From positions 930,001-994,000 of the forward strand of contig JAHDVF020000053.1 of NCBI GenBank assembly GCA_022606425.2: a DNA stretch of 64,000 nt, in the 5' to 3' direction. The notes below the pieces were generated by a model. That model did not search any database. It was not told where the DNA came from and saw only the letters and a list, made by a program, of their open reading frames with translations. Positions 21,384 through 33,815 of this stretch are shown piece after piece. Source of the stretch: Lepidostoma basale. Taxonomy: Eukaryota; Arthropoda; Insecta; Trichoptera; Lepidostomatidae. The first letter of the stretch is position 1; every line of letters starts with the position of its first letter. Position numbers and translations under genes: made by a program.

Positions 21384-23097
21384 TGTGATGGAATCGTCCT
21401 GTCCACAATCTCCGTGATGTCTACTCCTGGTCACGGCACCAAATGTGGTGGATTGATCTACACACGTGAGGAATTAATCCATCCTGGTCACGGCACCAAA
21501 TGTGGTGGTACGTCCTAGTCCGTGGGGAATTAATCCGTCCTAACCTTCCTCCGCGAATGGTGGAGCTTCCTCCAGTCATTCCCTCTTCATCCACCTGTAC
21601 GGAGCTTACAGGTGTTTTACCTTACGCGAGTTGGCCTTCGTGATCGTCTAGAAATAATACCGTATGACCCTTAGTTATGACCGATGTAATCCAAGCCCTT
21701 TTATTTGGCGAATACTGATAATTTCATTCTAAAGCTAATCGTTCCTAACCCTTCCGAATATTCTAAGCAATCCTGACAAACCCACGTGTAATCAAACTAT
21801 ATGTCACTCAATATTTCCTAGGAACATCTAAACCAAACAACCTAAAATATCTCTAAGTTTACAAAATATAAATTCAAAATATTATCTCTAGAAAATGTGG
21901 CAGCCCTGGAAGAAACATTCACAAACAATATACAACAAATACAATGTACAGTAATTTAAATCAGAGCGTAATGTAATAACGATGCAATAAAGAACAGCTT
22001 TCTGAAAGGTACAATTATATAGCAATTCAGTGTCAAAATATAATATATTAAGTATATAAGGAGTTGTGGGGGATAACTGGGATATAATAGTGTTAGTATC
22101 GCGTTGAACCAGTCCTTTCGTCAGACTGATGATTTTTCTCCACTGCTCCACAGCAGAATCGTCTGGAGACCAGACGTTCTACCTCCCAACCCTTAATCAG
22201 TGGACCTGGGGATTCAAACCCATGAACCTGGCCATCACCCTATCGGGGGTTTTCGAAGTTAGCCCACCCACGACAGAATTCCCGCAGACGCGATAGTAGG
22301 GTCTTCCACCTACTTATCTATAGGAGTCTGTATTTGGCGCGGGCTCTTGAAGTGAGCTTCCCAACCTCTCTAACTGTCTTCATTCATCAGCAGTCAACCA
22401 TATTTATGTAGCATAATTTGCATGGGTCGAAGTTTATATGTTTATTTATATAGAAGATGGCAAATTTTGTTAGAACGCTACATGTCCATAACTAAGATTT
22501 CAGTATTCGATGAGTTAGTGAATACCTGTTTGGGCGCGATGCGTTGGCCCGAGTGTTAGTGAACTATATTACGTGCAGTATAGGAAAGGTATCAATATAT
22601 CATATACATATATATATCTAGGTACATGTATGTAATACATAAACGTAAGCATAGTATAATCATGGAGTAAGCCGAACGCATACGTTCCAATTTCCTGAAA
22701 TATAAATTCTTAATTCTAGACTTAGCTTTTCAGTCGTAACAGCTCAGGAAAACTGATTCTATAGTATTTTTAAATCTGCAAATGCCGCACCCCTCGTACC
22801 ACTATACTTGTATACAAAATAAAATGAAGTTCTTGATAATCAGAACAACAAACACCCACTGAATTTAATACCAAAGCGACCGCTTCCCGTCAGGTCAAAA
22901 GTCAACTGCCCCGAACTACCTCTCCCCTGCATCCCTCTCGGCTCAACCCCCCTCTCTCCCCTCCCCGCGTCTCCCCTGCTCCCCGCCTAGACCTACCCCC
23001 ACATGGTTAGGTGTTATATTTCCTAGTCATTTGAATTTATTTTCGTATTACGTCTGAATTCACGCATCTCTCTCTACGATGGTTCAATACCATCACA
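21384..23097 (-). repeat. 5' LTR of the Gypsy element
   Basis: This is the transcription-initiating LTR on the coding strand. Its U5 end carries two internal copies of the primer-site string at 21425-21441 and 21482-21498, followed each time by AAATGTGGTGG. This mirrors the true junction at 21364-21391 (AAATGTGATGG). Confidence 0.95.
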
Positions 23098-23101
23098 GGC
23101 T
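23098..23101. repeat. Target-site duplication of the Gypsy element (right)
   Basis: GGCT follows the right LTR and matches 10250-10253. The flanking TTTGATAATGCCCTAGCAT at 23119-23137 is a diverged HF-A arm core, so the element landed near an old foldback piece. Confidence 0.9.
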
Positions 23102-23410
23102 TTTTGAGTTTCATCACATTTGATAATGCCCTAGCATGACGAATTATAGGCATTGACATAAAAGACGAGTATATTTAAACTTCATAAATACTGAATATTG
23201 GAATTCATTGTTAACAATTTTAAATAATTTACTATTTTAGTAAATGCCGCAGTTAAATATATTTTTTGTAATCGATAACGTACACTTTTATATTATTTTA
23301 ATGTGTTTTTAATGTTATCTAAGGTGAAGTATACACTAGAACGAATACATCGCGAAGTGCCTTTCACTTTGTAAGCATTCGAGTCGTCTTTTGGAAGTTT
23401 TCCTAAAGGG

Positions 23411-23857
23411 GTGTTTACACAGTGCGAACTAACGTGCGAATTGGCATAGGCAGTAACTGTCCTGCAGCTACTGTCATTGCGTAAACGAATCATGCGAGTT
23501 ACTGTCAAGACAAGTAGGACAGTAACTGGAGTGCGAGTTACTATACAATATTTTGTTTTCACTGTCCACTCGCCTTCCCCCTCCACACCACACGACCCAC
23601 ACGACAGTAGCTTGCACGCAACTGTCATTGTGTGAACTACACTTCGGACTTGTTCAGTTCCAACGTGAGTGTATTTTTTGTTTTTTTTTAAAGTATTTTT
23701 GATAAAGTGTTTTTCGTTTATTAAGATTAAATTTATTGATATTAAATTTAGCCAGGAACTGTCATTTTCAGTCGAGTTACAGGCAACAACTGTCAGGGCA
23801 GTTGGCATGACAGTTGCTGCCTACTCGCCAGGCAAGCTACTCGCACTGTGTAAACAC
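23411..23857. mobile_element. Non-autonomous element with 17-bp terminal inverted repeats
   Basis: GTGTTTACACAGTGCGA at 23411-23427 is repeated as its complement at 23841-23857. The interior has many GTTACTGTC and GCGAGT strings in both orientations but no frame with motifs. I could not find a clear target duplication, so the superfamily is open. Confidence 0.6.
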
Positions 23858-24344
23858 ATCTTAACTTGCGCTACTTGTCGCAAACTGCGCTTCTGTGAGG
23901 AAGGCTTGTTTTGTTTACTTCGATTTATTTTTCATTTACAAATTATTTGAACATATGTGAGATTTAATAATAAAACAAAAATTTCCAGAAATGAAAAATG
24001 TTTAATTTGATTAACGGAATGACATAAGGGGTTAACCGCTATACTTCGCATAAGTACTGTATTTGCTTGATGCAAGCGCCCTGCATTCTGCTCGTCACGG
24101 ATCCGTCCGGTTATTAATATTCGTATGTGAACGGCTAACTGCCAGAAAATTGATGATATTGTGAAATTGTCTGCAATCAGTAGCTTTACACTTGCAAAGA
24201 GCGTGTATTTTATACGAGAATTGCGAAAAGTATATTAAAATCCTGAAATTATAAACACTTAAATTTATAGAGTTTATGTTATTATTTATGATTTTATCGA
24301 AAAACAAAACGTATAACCTTTTCCAAAACACCCAAAACATGTTA

Positions 24345-24990
24345 CCTGGTTATAGAAAATCAACCCATAGAACAGGTCAGGACCTTCAAGTATCTAGGCA
24401 TAGACTTGGTGGGGGAAACTGATCTGCGGGAAGAAATACAAGCCCATGTAAACAAGGCAACTGCAATCTCTGGCGTTTAAAGACATGGCCATTAGGAGTA
24501 AGATGAAAATATATAAAGCATGCGTAACACCAATAATAACATATGGCGTCGAAGCAAGGGCAGACATAGTAAGGACCAAACAAGTTACCAAGACGATAGC
24601 AGGCAAGACGCTGAGAGATCGTGTGAGGTACACCAGAATAAGAGAGATATGTGAGGTTAAGGATATTACAAGATGCAGCAGACAGAGAAAAATGGACTTG
24701 TACCTACGGGCATGTTCAAAGAATGGACACCACCAGACTCGCCTATATTGCACTACATAATCAACCTCATGGGACACGTCGTTGTGGAAGACCTCCTAAA
24801 ATATGGAAGGACAGCTAGGAGTCTACCTCACAGGAGGAGCAACACTCCGGACTCCGGAACAGACTACATAGATCTACAACAAGGAAGAAGAAGAAGAAGA
24901 AGAAGAAGAATAATAAGAATAGGAAAAAAAAGAGGAAGAAGAAGAAAAAGAAGAAGAAAACGAAGAACAAGACATATAAACAAGTGTCCG
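24345..24990 (+). pseudogene. 3' end of LINE family G (GAA-tailed), copy 1
   Basis: Blocks in order are ENQPIEQVRTFKYLGIDL, REEIQAHVNKATAISG, then KMKIYKACVTPIITYGVEAR, REICEVKDITRCSRQRK and a GHVVVEDLL segment. They are broken by frameshifts. The copy ends in a long GAAGAAGAA-rich tail (24883-24967). Related copies are at 41120-41360 and 50826-51480. Confidence 0.75.
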
Positions 24991-25012
24991 TAACAATGTA
25001 AATATATTCTTT

Positions 25013-25200
25013 CATTTTTTTTCCAAGCTTTGTCCCATTTACTTGGGGTCGGCTCTCCTCGTATGGTGTCCCAAGAATATCTGTCCTAGGTGGGATCTGT
25101 TGGGATCGGATCTCTTTTGAGACTTCTTTAATATATGTGAGATTTATGTGAGATATAATGTGTTCCATCCACGTTCATTTGGATCTATCAATATTCATCA
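25013..25200 (-). repeat. Possible LINE 3' fragment
   Basis: The minus strand carries a short frame with no family motif. The string CCCATTTACTTGGGGTCGGC looks like a repeat-derived segment, but no second copy occurs in the window. Confidence 0.3.
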
Positions 25201-27545
25201 GCAATTCGATGCCATTCAGAAGCGATCCGCCGAAACCGGTTCGATAAAAAAAATACTGAAATTAATACATTGGTATAACGAATATTAAAATTATTTAATA
25301 TTTCTGAACTATAACTTCATTTTAATAAGAAAAGACAACTGATTTTGTTTAAAATTACAAAAAATAAAAAGGGTTTTTTATTGGTAAAAATTCTGATATC
25401 TTATGTAGAGAAAATTACTTATTTAACTCAGCTCATAATTTTTTTTAATATCATTTCATCATCAACTTAAAAAAATATATAATTTTTTAACTTCTCAATT
25501 TTAAATTAAATAAATTGCTTCTTATGTTTTGACTCTTTTGGTTATTTCTTCTTCTGGGGAAGCTATAAATCATTTGGAGCCGTGTTCTGAACCAAATTAT
25601 TATTTTTTTAACTTTCAGATCATAAATTCTAAATATGTATATCTAACATTTAAGACGAGAGATAAACAAGCTGGAAATATTGAATTTATTAAATTTATGT
25701 ATTACGTTGAGTCATAAACATAAATTTAGATTTTTTTCGTAGTTTGAGCTTTTTTAAATCATCATTTTGAAAAGGATTAATAGTAATAATTTATTTAAAA
25801 TAAAAAAGGCTAAAGATGATAAATTTACGAAAGATGCATCGTAATACGTGTTTTTTATACAGTAGGTTTATTGTGCAAAACTGTTTACTAAATATACTAT
25901 GTTTTTGTACAAAAAAGAATTTTTAATGAAACCTGTGTTCTGTTATAATTATTTGACGTAACCTTTTAATTGTATTGTTTTATGAGAAAATCCTCTTCGT
26001 TTATATGGTAGACAAATAAAATAATATTTTATATAATACAAAGTGCTGTAAATCCCATTTTACTCCTACTCACGATTACATGCAATAATTTTATTCTGTA
26101 AGCATAACTGCTCGTGTCTTTGGATTATTTTTCTTCCTGTACATATTTTTTGTTACTATAGATATTTTTTTATATACCATTTTATAATTCCGAAAACAAT
26201 TCTATAAAATAAATCCCCATTCAAAACTTTTTGTGCTTATCGATTAAGAGTCTTTCTTATTATTCATTTTGTTTTCCTGCAAAGTTCTCTTATGAAGCTT
26301 TCGTTATAAAGTAAGTGTATCTTTATGGGCTTCCGTTATGTTAGTAGGTTGGCAGCTCCGCGGAGAGGGATGAACAAGTGCACTTATCGGGGGCTGTTAA
26401 TGAGGTCAGACTGGGCTAAGAGAATAGACTCAATCATCGTAAATATAACGTCATTTTTATTGATGGGTTACAGAAAACTTGGCGGAATTTGTTGTCAAAG
26501 AACAAAGCTAGGTAAAGTCGATAAATTAGGTCATGACTTTTTTGTTTCATCTGTCGTTATGAAGAGATATTTTCTAAATCAATCTTCGTTATAATAATTT
26601 ATACATTTTATTTCTAGCAAATACGTTCAAACTGATTTAAGTTCTTATCTCCAGATTACAGTATTAACGAATGTTTTATCATTTTTACATATTTTTTGAA
26701 AGGTAATTTTATGGGATTGATATGTTTTGCCTTGCTAAGAAATGTAGCAATAATCATGTTCATTTTATTTGAACCCAATTACTGTATACAACTTTTTAGA
26801 CATGTGATAGGTATTTTGGAACCTCGCGGTGATTTTATATTAAATTCTCATACATGATGTAAGCAATGTTTTCTTATTCACTGAAGTTTACTTAAAGGTA
26901 AACATAAACACAATATTTTTATATTCTTTGTTATGTCATATGTTACAAATAGAACTGGCCACAACGAAAGACACTCTTTCAGGAAAATAAGGCTATTTCG
27001 TGAGTAATTTAATAACAAATCATGTTATTATTTTCATTTCGTTTCTGCTCCAGATCTAATATAACCTGTCACGTCTTCGTGCGGTTTCTCGGAGTCTGGA
27101 TAGGTTTCTGGTTTCTCATAACTCGGGCGAGATGAATTTATAGCATCGCTTGGAGACGGGTATCGGTGTTAACTGGAAATGAAATTTTCTCATTTGAGAA
27201 CGATGAATGGTACAAAAAAAAGTCCTTGCGTTTCACGATTCGCACAACGTGCATTCGTGTAAACGTTGCAATGAAGAAGGAATTTATGACGGCAAAAACA
27301 TGTACAGAAGGTATTATGCGCATGAGATACTGCTACACTGTGATTGTATTTTAAACTTACAAAGGCTTCTTCAGTGCGGCATTCTACTAAGCGGTTTTAC
27401 TCTAACACAATAATTCTTAACTTTCTAACCTCAAGCAATTGAAAATCGTTGTTTTACGCAAACACATGAATTAGTACCAAAATATAATATTTATAATAAA
27501 TTTAAGCAATTGAATTGAATTAATTGTACATTATAATAAATTCAT
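25201..27545. other. AT-rich intergenic stretch
   Basis: No convincing gene. A CGAAACCGGTTCG string at 25229-25243 resembles the GAAAC part of the foldback families, but the left box is not recognisable. At 26690-26760 is a weak HF-A relative (ATTTTATGGGATTGATATG). Small frames at 26325-26594 and 27207-27413 have no motifs. Confidence 0.45.
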
Positions 27546-27547
27546 AA

Positions 27548-27725
27548 CGTAGATGTGGTCTAGGGGGCAGAACATTTGATTCCTTATCCACGGGACTCGG
27601 GTTTCTGTAAACAATCCGATTCCTTCTTCATATTAATGAGTTATTTTTTTATCACAGTGCATATTTTTGTGCACAATATATTTTTGTAACATTAATTTAT
27701 ATCCTGGGTATTAGTCATTTTTTAA
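27548..27725 (+). repeat. tRNA-derived SINE (family S1), copy 3, diverged
   Basis: TGTGGTCTAGGGGGCAGAAC preserves box A, and CTCGGGTTTCTG is a damaged box B. CGATTCCTTCTTCATATTAATG matches the body of the other copies, and the end matches the ATCC-TGG-TATTAGT tail of copy 1. Confidence 0.7.
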
Positions 27726-29480
27726 CAAAAAAACATTTGGTTTATGGTAATGATCGAATATTTATTTTTCAATCATCATGAACTTTAATTTAAAAAAATA
27801 TTGATTTATTGAATTTAAAAAATAATTTTATAAATTCGTAAGTGCTAATGAGTGATGTTTTAAAATGTCAATAATATAAATAAAACTTCATAGATTAAAA
27901 TGTGATACTTTGAAATACACTTTATAATTTTTGTTGTAAAAACATTAATTTTTTAATATTGATTCTTTACATGTAGAGTTATACATAGATTTTTAAGCAA
28001 AAATAAATACAAATTCATATTGTAAAATAAAATTTTATTAATTGTATAGATACAAACACAAGATGCCTGCTCTTTCTTTATAGATCTTTGGTTTCATTGT
28101 ACACGGAATTTTTAAAGAACTTCTTTGCGTGTTACAGAAAGGTTAGCTGTACATAGATTACCTAGATTGTACAGGCAAAAGTGGAATGCAGATAAATGTC
28201 ATAAATAATGTTCAATCCCTAGTTAATTAAAGTCATTAAATATGTTTTGTGATAGAGAGAAACGTGTTAGAATGTATATGATTTCTATCTGTGTTTTTAT
28301 TGAAGTTTAGTTAATGTGTATTGTAAATTAAACTTAAGTGATTTTATGGTTTTGAAAGGGATAATAGAATTTTTATCAGATGCAAACACATGTTCACTTC
28401 AGGATTTAAATCATAATGACTCTTAAGTATAATAAAACGTTTATCAATTGAACATATTAATTGTTTATGTTTTGTTTGGAACAGGTTCCAGCGTACAAAC
28501 GAGGAATTAGCCGTTTTTTCTAATTGCGTGGGTTTGCCGCCGCTTAAAATTATGTACATAATAGAAATTAATTTATTGTCCGGCGATAACGATTCCGCCT
28601 GAAAAGTTTATAATCATATACCGCTCTTATTTATTCTCTGTCATAATGTACACCATAACCCACAATAGACAATTGTTTTTGAAGGCCAGTATTTATATTC
28701 ATAACAATTAAAAACGGTTTTATTAAATAAATAATGTTGCCCTGTTTCTGTTATTAAGATTTGATCTGTTCTTTACTAGAGTATTGCCCACCGCAGTGTA
28801 ATTACTCTGTTTACTGTTAGCTTGTCTGGTATTCTTTCCCCTGATTAAACCATTACATTGTAAATCAAACGTATAATCAATGTGTTGAGGAGGCGTTGAG
28901 ATAAACGATACGCCATTAATTACATACTGAGATACAATTGGCTTCCGGCAATCGTTGTTCGCAATAATTATTTTGCATGCTAAATTCAATAGATGATACT
29001 TATTACACAGGTGTAATTTAACAGCTTATAAAGATGCTGTAATTTTGCACGTGTGAATTTCCGAAGTAAATTACTCTGTGTAAATAAGCACATCCCAGAA
29101 TGTCTTGCTTTAGCATTCTGTCTATTTAGTTTTGGCGACAAATTAAATTATTTATGTTGACTGGTGGATAAGATCCCAGGGGACATAAGATGTTGAATTT
29201 AATTACTGACGTAGGACACGTGGATCCTTTAATAGGTTCTTCGAGAAGTGACTGAAATGATTGAATGTTCGTTCAAAGTATATATACGGGTATGCTACAT
29301 ATTCAAATTGAGATATAAATAGTCCTGCTTGTTTTGGTAATGGACAAGATTTTCTCTAATAAAAACTTTTTGATTGCCCAAGAGCTAGACAAATAAGTCT
29401 TTGAAGAAGTTTTAGCAAACGTCGGGGAAACCTGATTAGTCAGACGAAGAATAAGAAGGAGTAGTGTTAATACTAAATAA
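27726..29480. other. AT-rich intergenic stretch, nothing recognised
   Basis: Short frames on both strands have no family motifs, and no repeat structure was noticed. Confidence 0.4.
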
Positions 29481-29620
29481 TAAGTACGAATGAAAACTTC
29501 AGTTTTCTATAAGTTTTGTTATATTTTATGGGAATGATATGTTTCGTCTTGCTAAGGCATTATTTTTTTTTATTGTATACAACAGGTATTTAGAACCTAA
29601 TTACTGTATACATTTTATAT
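29481..29620. repeat. HF-A half element joined to a dispersed A-tailed repeat
   Basis: The left HF-A arm (ATGAAAACTTCAGTTTTCTA to GATATGTTTCGTCTTGC) stops at 29560. A T-run plus GTATACAACAGGTATTTAGAAC follows. That second part recurs at 34384-34470, 26766-26800 and 58857-58900 and looks like the A-tailed 3' end of a retroposed repeat on the minus strand. Confidence 0.6.
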
Positions 29621-30325
29621 CTGAGACATTTTCATATTAACTATCAAAACCAAGTTAATAAAAGTCAGTTTTGATAGTTAAAATATAGAGTTTTAGTACT
29701 TGCGTTACCCAGTAACGGAAGCAGCAAAACTCTTGTTATAAACTTTACAAAAGCAACACATACATAAATGTTAAAATAAAACACATACATCAGCAAATAA
29801 TGTGATATGTACCTATAGACCTACCGTCATTTGGAGAATGTTTACATCGACTCATCTTATCAAATGTTTAGCGATTATTTTTGCCCATATAAGGGACACC
29901 CTAATATACATGTATTCATTTTATTGATATTAAATCTTAGAATCATTTGTTTTCGAGATTTTTTTCTTGATTAATGATAGAAATATGTGGTGCATACGTG
30001 ACATAAGTGATAAGTTAGTACAAATCAGTTTCACACATTACAAAGATTAAAAATGTTACACTCGTATTAACCATAAAATTCCTCGTCTTCTCGAGTCACA
30101 CAAATCCAGTCGCCGGAGAGCGGGGAAAGAGATGAAAATAAAATAAGTCTTCCGGTTTAAAGTTTAGGATTACAGCGGGAAAAATATTTCCCGCTCTCGC
30201 GAGCTTTTCGTTTGAAGAATTTCCCAACCATTTTTCGTTTTCGTTGTAAAATGTATTACAAGCTTATGTATAATTCAATTAGGTCCTGAAATAAGTAATT
30301 CATTTTATTCAAACATTTATTGTTT
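29621..30325. other. AT-rich stretch, nothing recognised
   Basis: One short inverted repeat (TTTTGATAGTTAA, 29635-29680) but no frame or known element. Confidence 0.35.
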
Positions 30326-30329
30326 AATG

Positions 30330-30490
30330 TCGGTCAAGTAAGGTGTCGGGGAAATCAACGTGCGTGGATGACACATGTATGAATGTTGAGGAAGCAAGAG
30401 AAGTATGTCAGGAAAGAACGCTGTGGAAGTCCATTCTTTCTGCCTTCCCCTTCAAAGATACGGCGTGATGGTTAGTTAGTTAGTTAGTTT
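30330..30490 (+). pseudogene. LINE family T tail
   Basis: The block AATGTCGGTCAAGTAAGG to GGCGTGATGG plus TTAGTTAGTTAGTTAG is the 3' end shared by all family T copies, encoding the last residues (VWKSILS-like) and the TTAG tail. Confidence 0.7.
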
Positions 30491-30661
30491 ACTTTACTTG
30501 ATCAGTGAAGTCTACTGCTAGATCCCTAGACCTCCCCCTTACTTCTCCAAATATTCCTGTCTTGTACCCTTTGCATCCAGTCACCAGCAATTTATCGAAT
30601 GTCATCAGACCATCGTGTGGAATCTTCCTCTTGTATTTCTATATTTCTTTAAATTACTTTT

Positions 30662-31150
30662 TTATAATACATCTTCTTCTTCTTCTTCGCCAGCCTTCAT
30701 CGGTCCACTGCTGAACATAGGCCTCTTTCCTTCCTTTCCACTCGTCTTTATTTTCTGTCAGCTGCAGCCACATCCCCCCCCCCCTCCACGGGTTCAATGT
30801 CGTCGGCCCACATTTTTTGCGGTCAGCCGACGCTTCTCCTATTTTCCCATTGTCTCCACCTTATTATTTTCTGGGTCCATCTATCCTCACTTTGTCTCGC
30901 CACATGACCCGCCTATTGCCACTTCAGTCTCGCTAGTGGTTTCATGATATCCGTTATTTTTGTTCGGCGTCTAATCTCCTCATTTCTGATTTTATCTCGG
31001 AGACTGACGCCGAGCCTATGTCTTTCCATGGAACGCTGCGTGACTCTTAATCTCTATACATTTCTCTTGGTGAGGGTCATAGTCTACATCCCATAAGTCA
31101 TCACCGGCAGTGTGCATGAATCATAGACTTTTCTCTTTAGACATATTGGA
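30662..31150 (-). pseudogene. LINE family R 3' end, copy 1
   Basis: The minus strand carries a remnant of the frame better seen at 61944-62420 (SMERLGVSLRDKIRNEEIR-like, ARLK-QWPGHVARQ-like). It ends in CTTCTTCTTCTTCG on the plus strand, a GAAG-type 3' tail. Strong nucleotide similarity between the two copies shows one family. Confidence 0.7.
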
Positions 31151-31499
31151 GTTTCTTTGTTTTCAAAGACGTGTTTTGGTTGGCCGAAATACATAGTAAA
31201 CAATAATAAACACATACTAATAAAAGAGGTTATTAAATTCACAAAAGTTGATAATATCTTTTCAATTGGAGGGAGGATAGGTTTTTCTTTGAATGAAATC
31301 TACAGTTCTGACGTCAACGTTTTTTGAAAGGTAATAAACATTTATAGATGTGTAGAAGGCTGGAAAATTATTCAAAGTAAAAACGTAATCCTGCTTATCG
31401 GCTTTAAGGTCTTTGTGAACCATATTGAGGAATACCGTAACCAGCCGGAACGGGTCCATTGAACATGTTATTTTCTAACGTATGAATTTATCTTATGTG

Positions 31500-31652
31500 T
31501 TCGCCATACTTTGTATTGTAGATGTCTTATTTGTCTTTTTCATTTTTATATACTTTGTATATACAACACTAATTAAAAAAAAAAATTAAATATCAGATAT
31601 GTTTCGGACAACCAGGTCCTTCCTCAGCTAAATTCTAAAGATATTTAAAATA
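31500..31652. repeat. HF-B foldback half, left of the mariner insertion
   Basis: It starts with TTCGCCATACTTTGTATTG and runs through CTTTGTATATACAACAC and the ribozyme-like region to ATTTAAAATA, where mariner begins. After the mariner (32926 onward) the HF-B sequence resumes with TTATAAAATG and GACAGATGTTATGAAG, as in the intact copy at 41417-42018. Confidence 0.75.
31591..31632 (-). ncRNA. Hammerhead-like ribozyme motif, HF-B copy
   Basis: On the minus strand the order is CTGAGGA (canonical), an extra A, GGAC-CTGGTT-GTCC, GAAAC, AT, ATC, TGATA. The core boxes are intact. The stem I left strand is degraded (TTTAG where TATCA would pair with TGATA). Confidence 0.65.
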
Positions 31653-32925
31653 TTAGGTCCTTACATATGAAAGTGGCGTTTTGCCGTACTGCCAATTTTG
31701 ATTTCAAATATATTCTCTTTGGTTAGGAATTCCAAATTCAAATTTATACAGCTATTTACTCAAGTATTTGTGTTTCGAAAATTATAATTAATTTGTTTTT
31801 TCCTCAATTGTTTTTTTTCTTTGCGTCACTCAGTTTACAAAATGGGAAACTTGAAATATCGCGCTATTTACGAGTACGAGTTCCACCGTGGCACCAGTGC
31901 TGCAGAAACGGCTCGAAGGATTAATTATGTGTATGGCGACGGTGCCGCAAAAGAAAACACAGTGCGTTTTTGGTTCTAACGTTTTTGTTCTGGAAATTTC
32001 GACCTGCAGAACAAGCCCCGTGGACGTTGATAATGAAGAATTGAAGGCTATTGTGGAAGCGGATCCATCGCAAATCACGTCCGAGTTAGCTGCAGGCTGC
32101 GGTGTTAGTGATAAAACTGTTTTAATCCACTTAAAGTAAATTGGGAAGGTGAAAAAGCTTGAAAGGTGGGTACCTCACGAATTGAGTGAAGCAAATCAAC
32201 AAACGCGCGTTGACTGCTGCGTTGCATTACTCAACCGGCACAATAATGAAGGGATTTTGAATCGAATCATTACCTGTGATGAAAAGTGGATCCTGTTTGA
32301 TAATCGGAAGCGCTCATCGCAATGGCTGAACCCTGCCGAACCAGCCAAACCATGCCCCAAGCGAAAATTGACTCCAAAAAAGTTACTTGTGAGCGTTTGG
32401 TGGACTAGTGCTGGTGTCGTTCACTACAGCTTTCTTAAATCTGGCCAGACGATTACGGCAGATGTCTATTGTCAGCAACTGCAAACCATGATGGAAAAGC
32501 TAGCTGCTAAACAACCGAGGCTGGTTAATTGCTCTAGGCCACTGCTGCTTCATGATAACGCTAGACCACACACTGCACAACAGACGGCTACCAAATTACA
32601 AGAGCTTCAATTGGAATGTCAAAGACATTCACCGTACTCCCCGGACCTTGCCCCAACATATTACTATTTTTCTCGAAATTTGGATAACTTCTTGCAAGGG
32701 AAAAAATTCATCTCCGATGGGGCAGTCCAAACCGACTTCAAAGATTTAATTGATTCCCGTCCGAATGTTTTTTTTAGTAAAGGGATCGATGAACTACCTA
32801 TGAGATGGCAAAAGTGCATATATAGCAATGGTTTATACTTTGATTAAATAAATACATTATATTTAAAAAAAATCAACTTTATGTTCCTCCCATACAAAAC
32901 GCCAATTTCATATGTAAGGACCTAA
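31653..32925 (+). mobile_element. Mariner transposon copy 1, full length but dead
   Basis: Terminal inverted repeats of about 31 bp (starting TTAGGTCCTTACATATGAAA) differ at one position, and TA flanks both ends. The 1273-bp length is normal for mariner. It is inserted in an HF-B element. The transposase is broken (see the pseudogene entry). Confidence 0.92.
31842..32847 (+). pseudogene. Mariner transposase, frameshifted, catalytic Asp lost
   Basis: Translation begins at ATG 31842 and enters another frame near 31976. A stop interrupts at 32137 (LK-stop-IGK), and the frame 32149-32847 then runs to the end. The first catalytic aspartate is in TCDEKW and the second in LLHDNARPH. The third should be in SPDLAPTD but reads SPDLAPTY, exactly 35 residues after the second, so the D,D34D triad is destroyed. 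This is a typical mariner transposase of about 340 residues otherwise. Confidence 0.92.
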
Positions 32926-32976
32926 TATTATAAAATGTTTTGACAGATGTTATGAAGTTTCTCTTTTTTTTATTCA

Positions 32977-32977
32977 C

Positions 32978-33064
<87 letters not shown>

Positions 33065-33072
33065 CATCTATC
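32977..33072. repeat. TATC microsatellite
   Basis: More than twenty TATC/ATCT units run uninterrupted, with two TCCA variants at the right end. It directly abuts the left end of the Helitron-like element. Confidence 0.95.
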
Positions 33073-33815
33073 CATATAAATAAAGGCAATCTTAGCTGTG
33101 TGTGTACTATTTCTGCGGTTATTCCTGAGCAGATTCTATTCCAATTTATACACTTTATTAAATGGAATACCCCGGTGGTCATAGGCAAATTTTTGTTATT
33201 AATCGAGCTCTAATTAACTTTTTAAATTTATAAATAAATTAAAAATTTTCGTAGTGAAAGCGAATATAGACCTGAATGTTCGTATCACCTAAGTATCAAT
33301 CTTTAGAGTCTATATTCGCTTGGCATGATCAGATAGCAAACAAGTCGCTATTTTGACTCTTAGCGTGGTCACATAGGAAATTAGTCGCTTTTTTGAACGG
33401 AATAATATACGCACGTAATATTTGTCAGGCCGTCTCGAATCTATGGAAATTATTTAATACGCCATCGTTCAAATTGATCGCAGTTCAAATTATTTGTAAA
33501 CTATTCATTTTTATTATTCATAATCTATATCTTCAGGCTTAATATTTTTTAATTGCGGAATCACTTCGTTCCGTAAAATAAGTCAAATTATATTTCGGTA
33601 TTAATTGCTTTCGTTATTAAGTTCTCTGATCTGTCAAATCGTGCGTCGTAGAATACGTAAGTATAATATTTATATTTCTATTTCATATATATTTTCAGGT
33701 TATTCGATTTCGCCGTTGAAATGAATACAGATTATATTTCCGCATTACATATTTCAACTTAATTATATCGAATAGAGAAGAAATTATATATCGTTTTACT
33801 TACGTATTATTTTAG

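Larger units (their letters stand above)
10254..23097 (-). mobile_element. Complete Ty3/gypsy LTR retrotransposon, 12.8 kb
   Basis: The element has two 1714-bp LTRs, GGCT target duplications, a primer-binding site next to the 5' LTR, a polypurine tract next to the 3' LTR and one intact gag-pol frame on the minus strand. The LTRs start TGTGATGG and end CCATCACA, an 8-bp inverted repeat. By eye the LTRs do not differ, so insertion is recent. At 12,844 bp it is long for this superfamily. The excess lies in a 3.4-kb 5' leader (17943-21383) and a 1.6-kb 3' noncoding part (11968-13562). No env-like frame is present on the coding strand. Confidence 0.95.

Noticed and set aside
24883..24990. Arginine-rich frame in the GAA-repeat tract as a protein
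   Set aside because: It is the translated 3' tail of a LINE (GAAGAAGAA), not coding sequence.
25201..25256. CCGAAACCGGTTCG as another ribozyme core
   Set aside because: No CTGANGA-like box and no pairing upstream of GAAAC; kept only as a possible remnant.
26325..26594. 89-codon frame that begins with a good ATG
   Set aside because: No domain motif, no neighbour gene and biased by AT-rich sequence. No support for a host gene.
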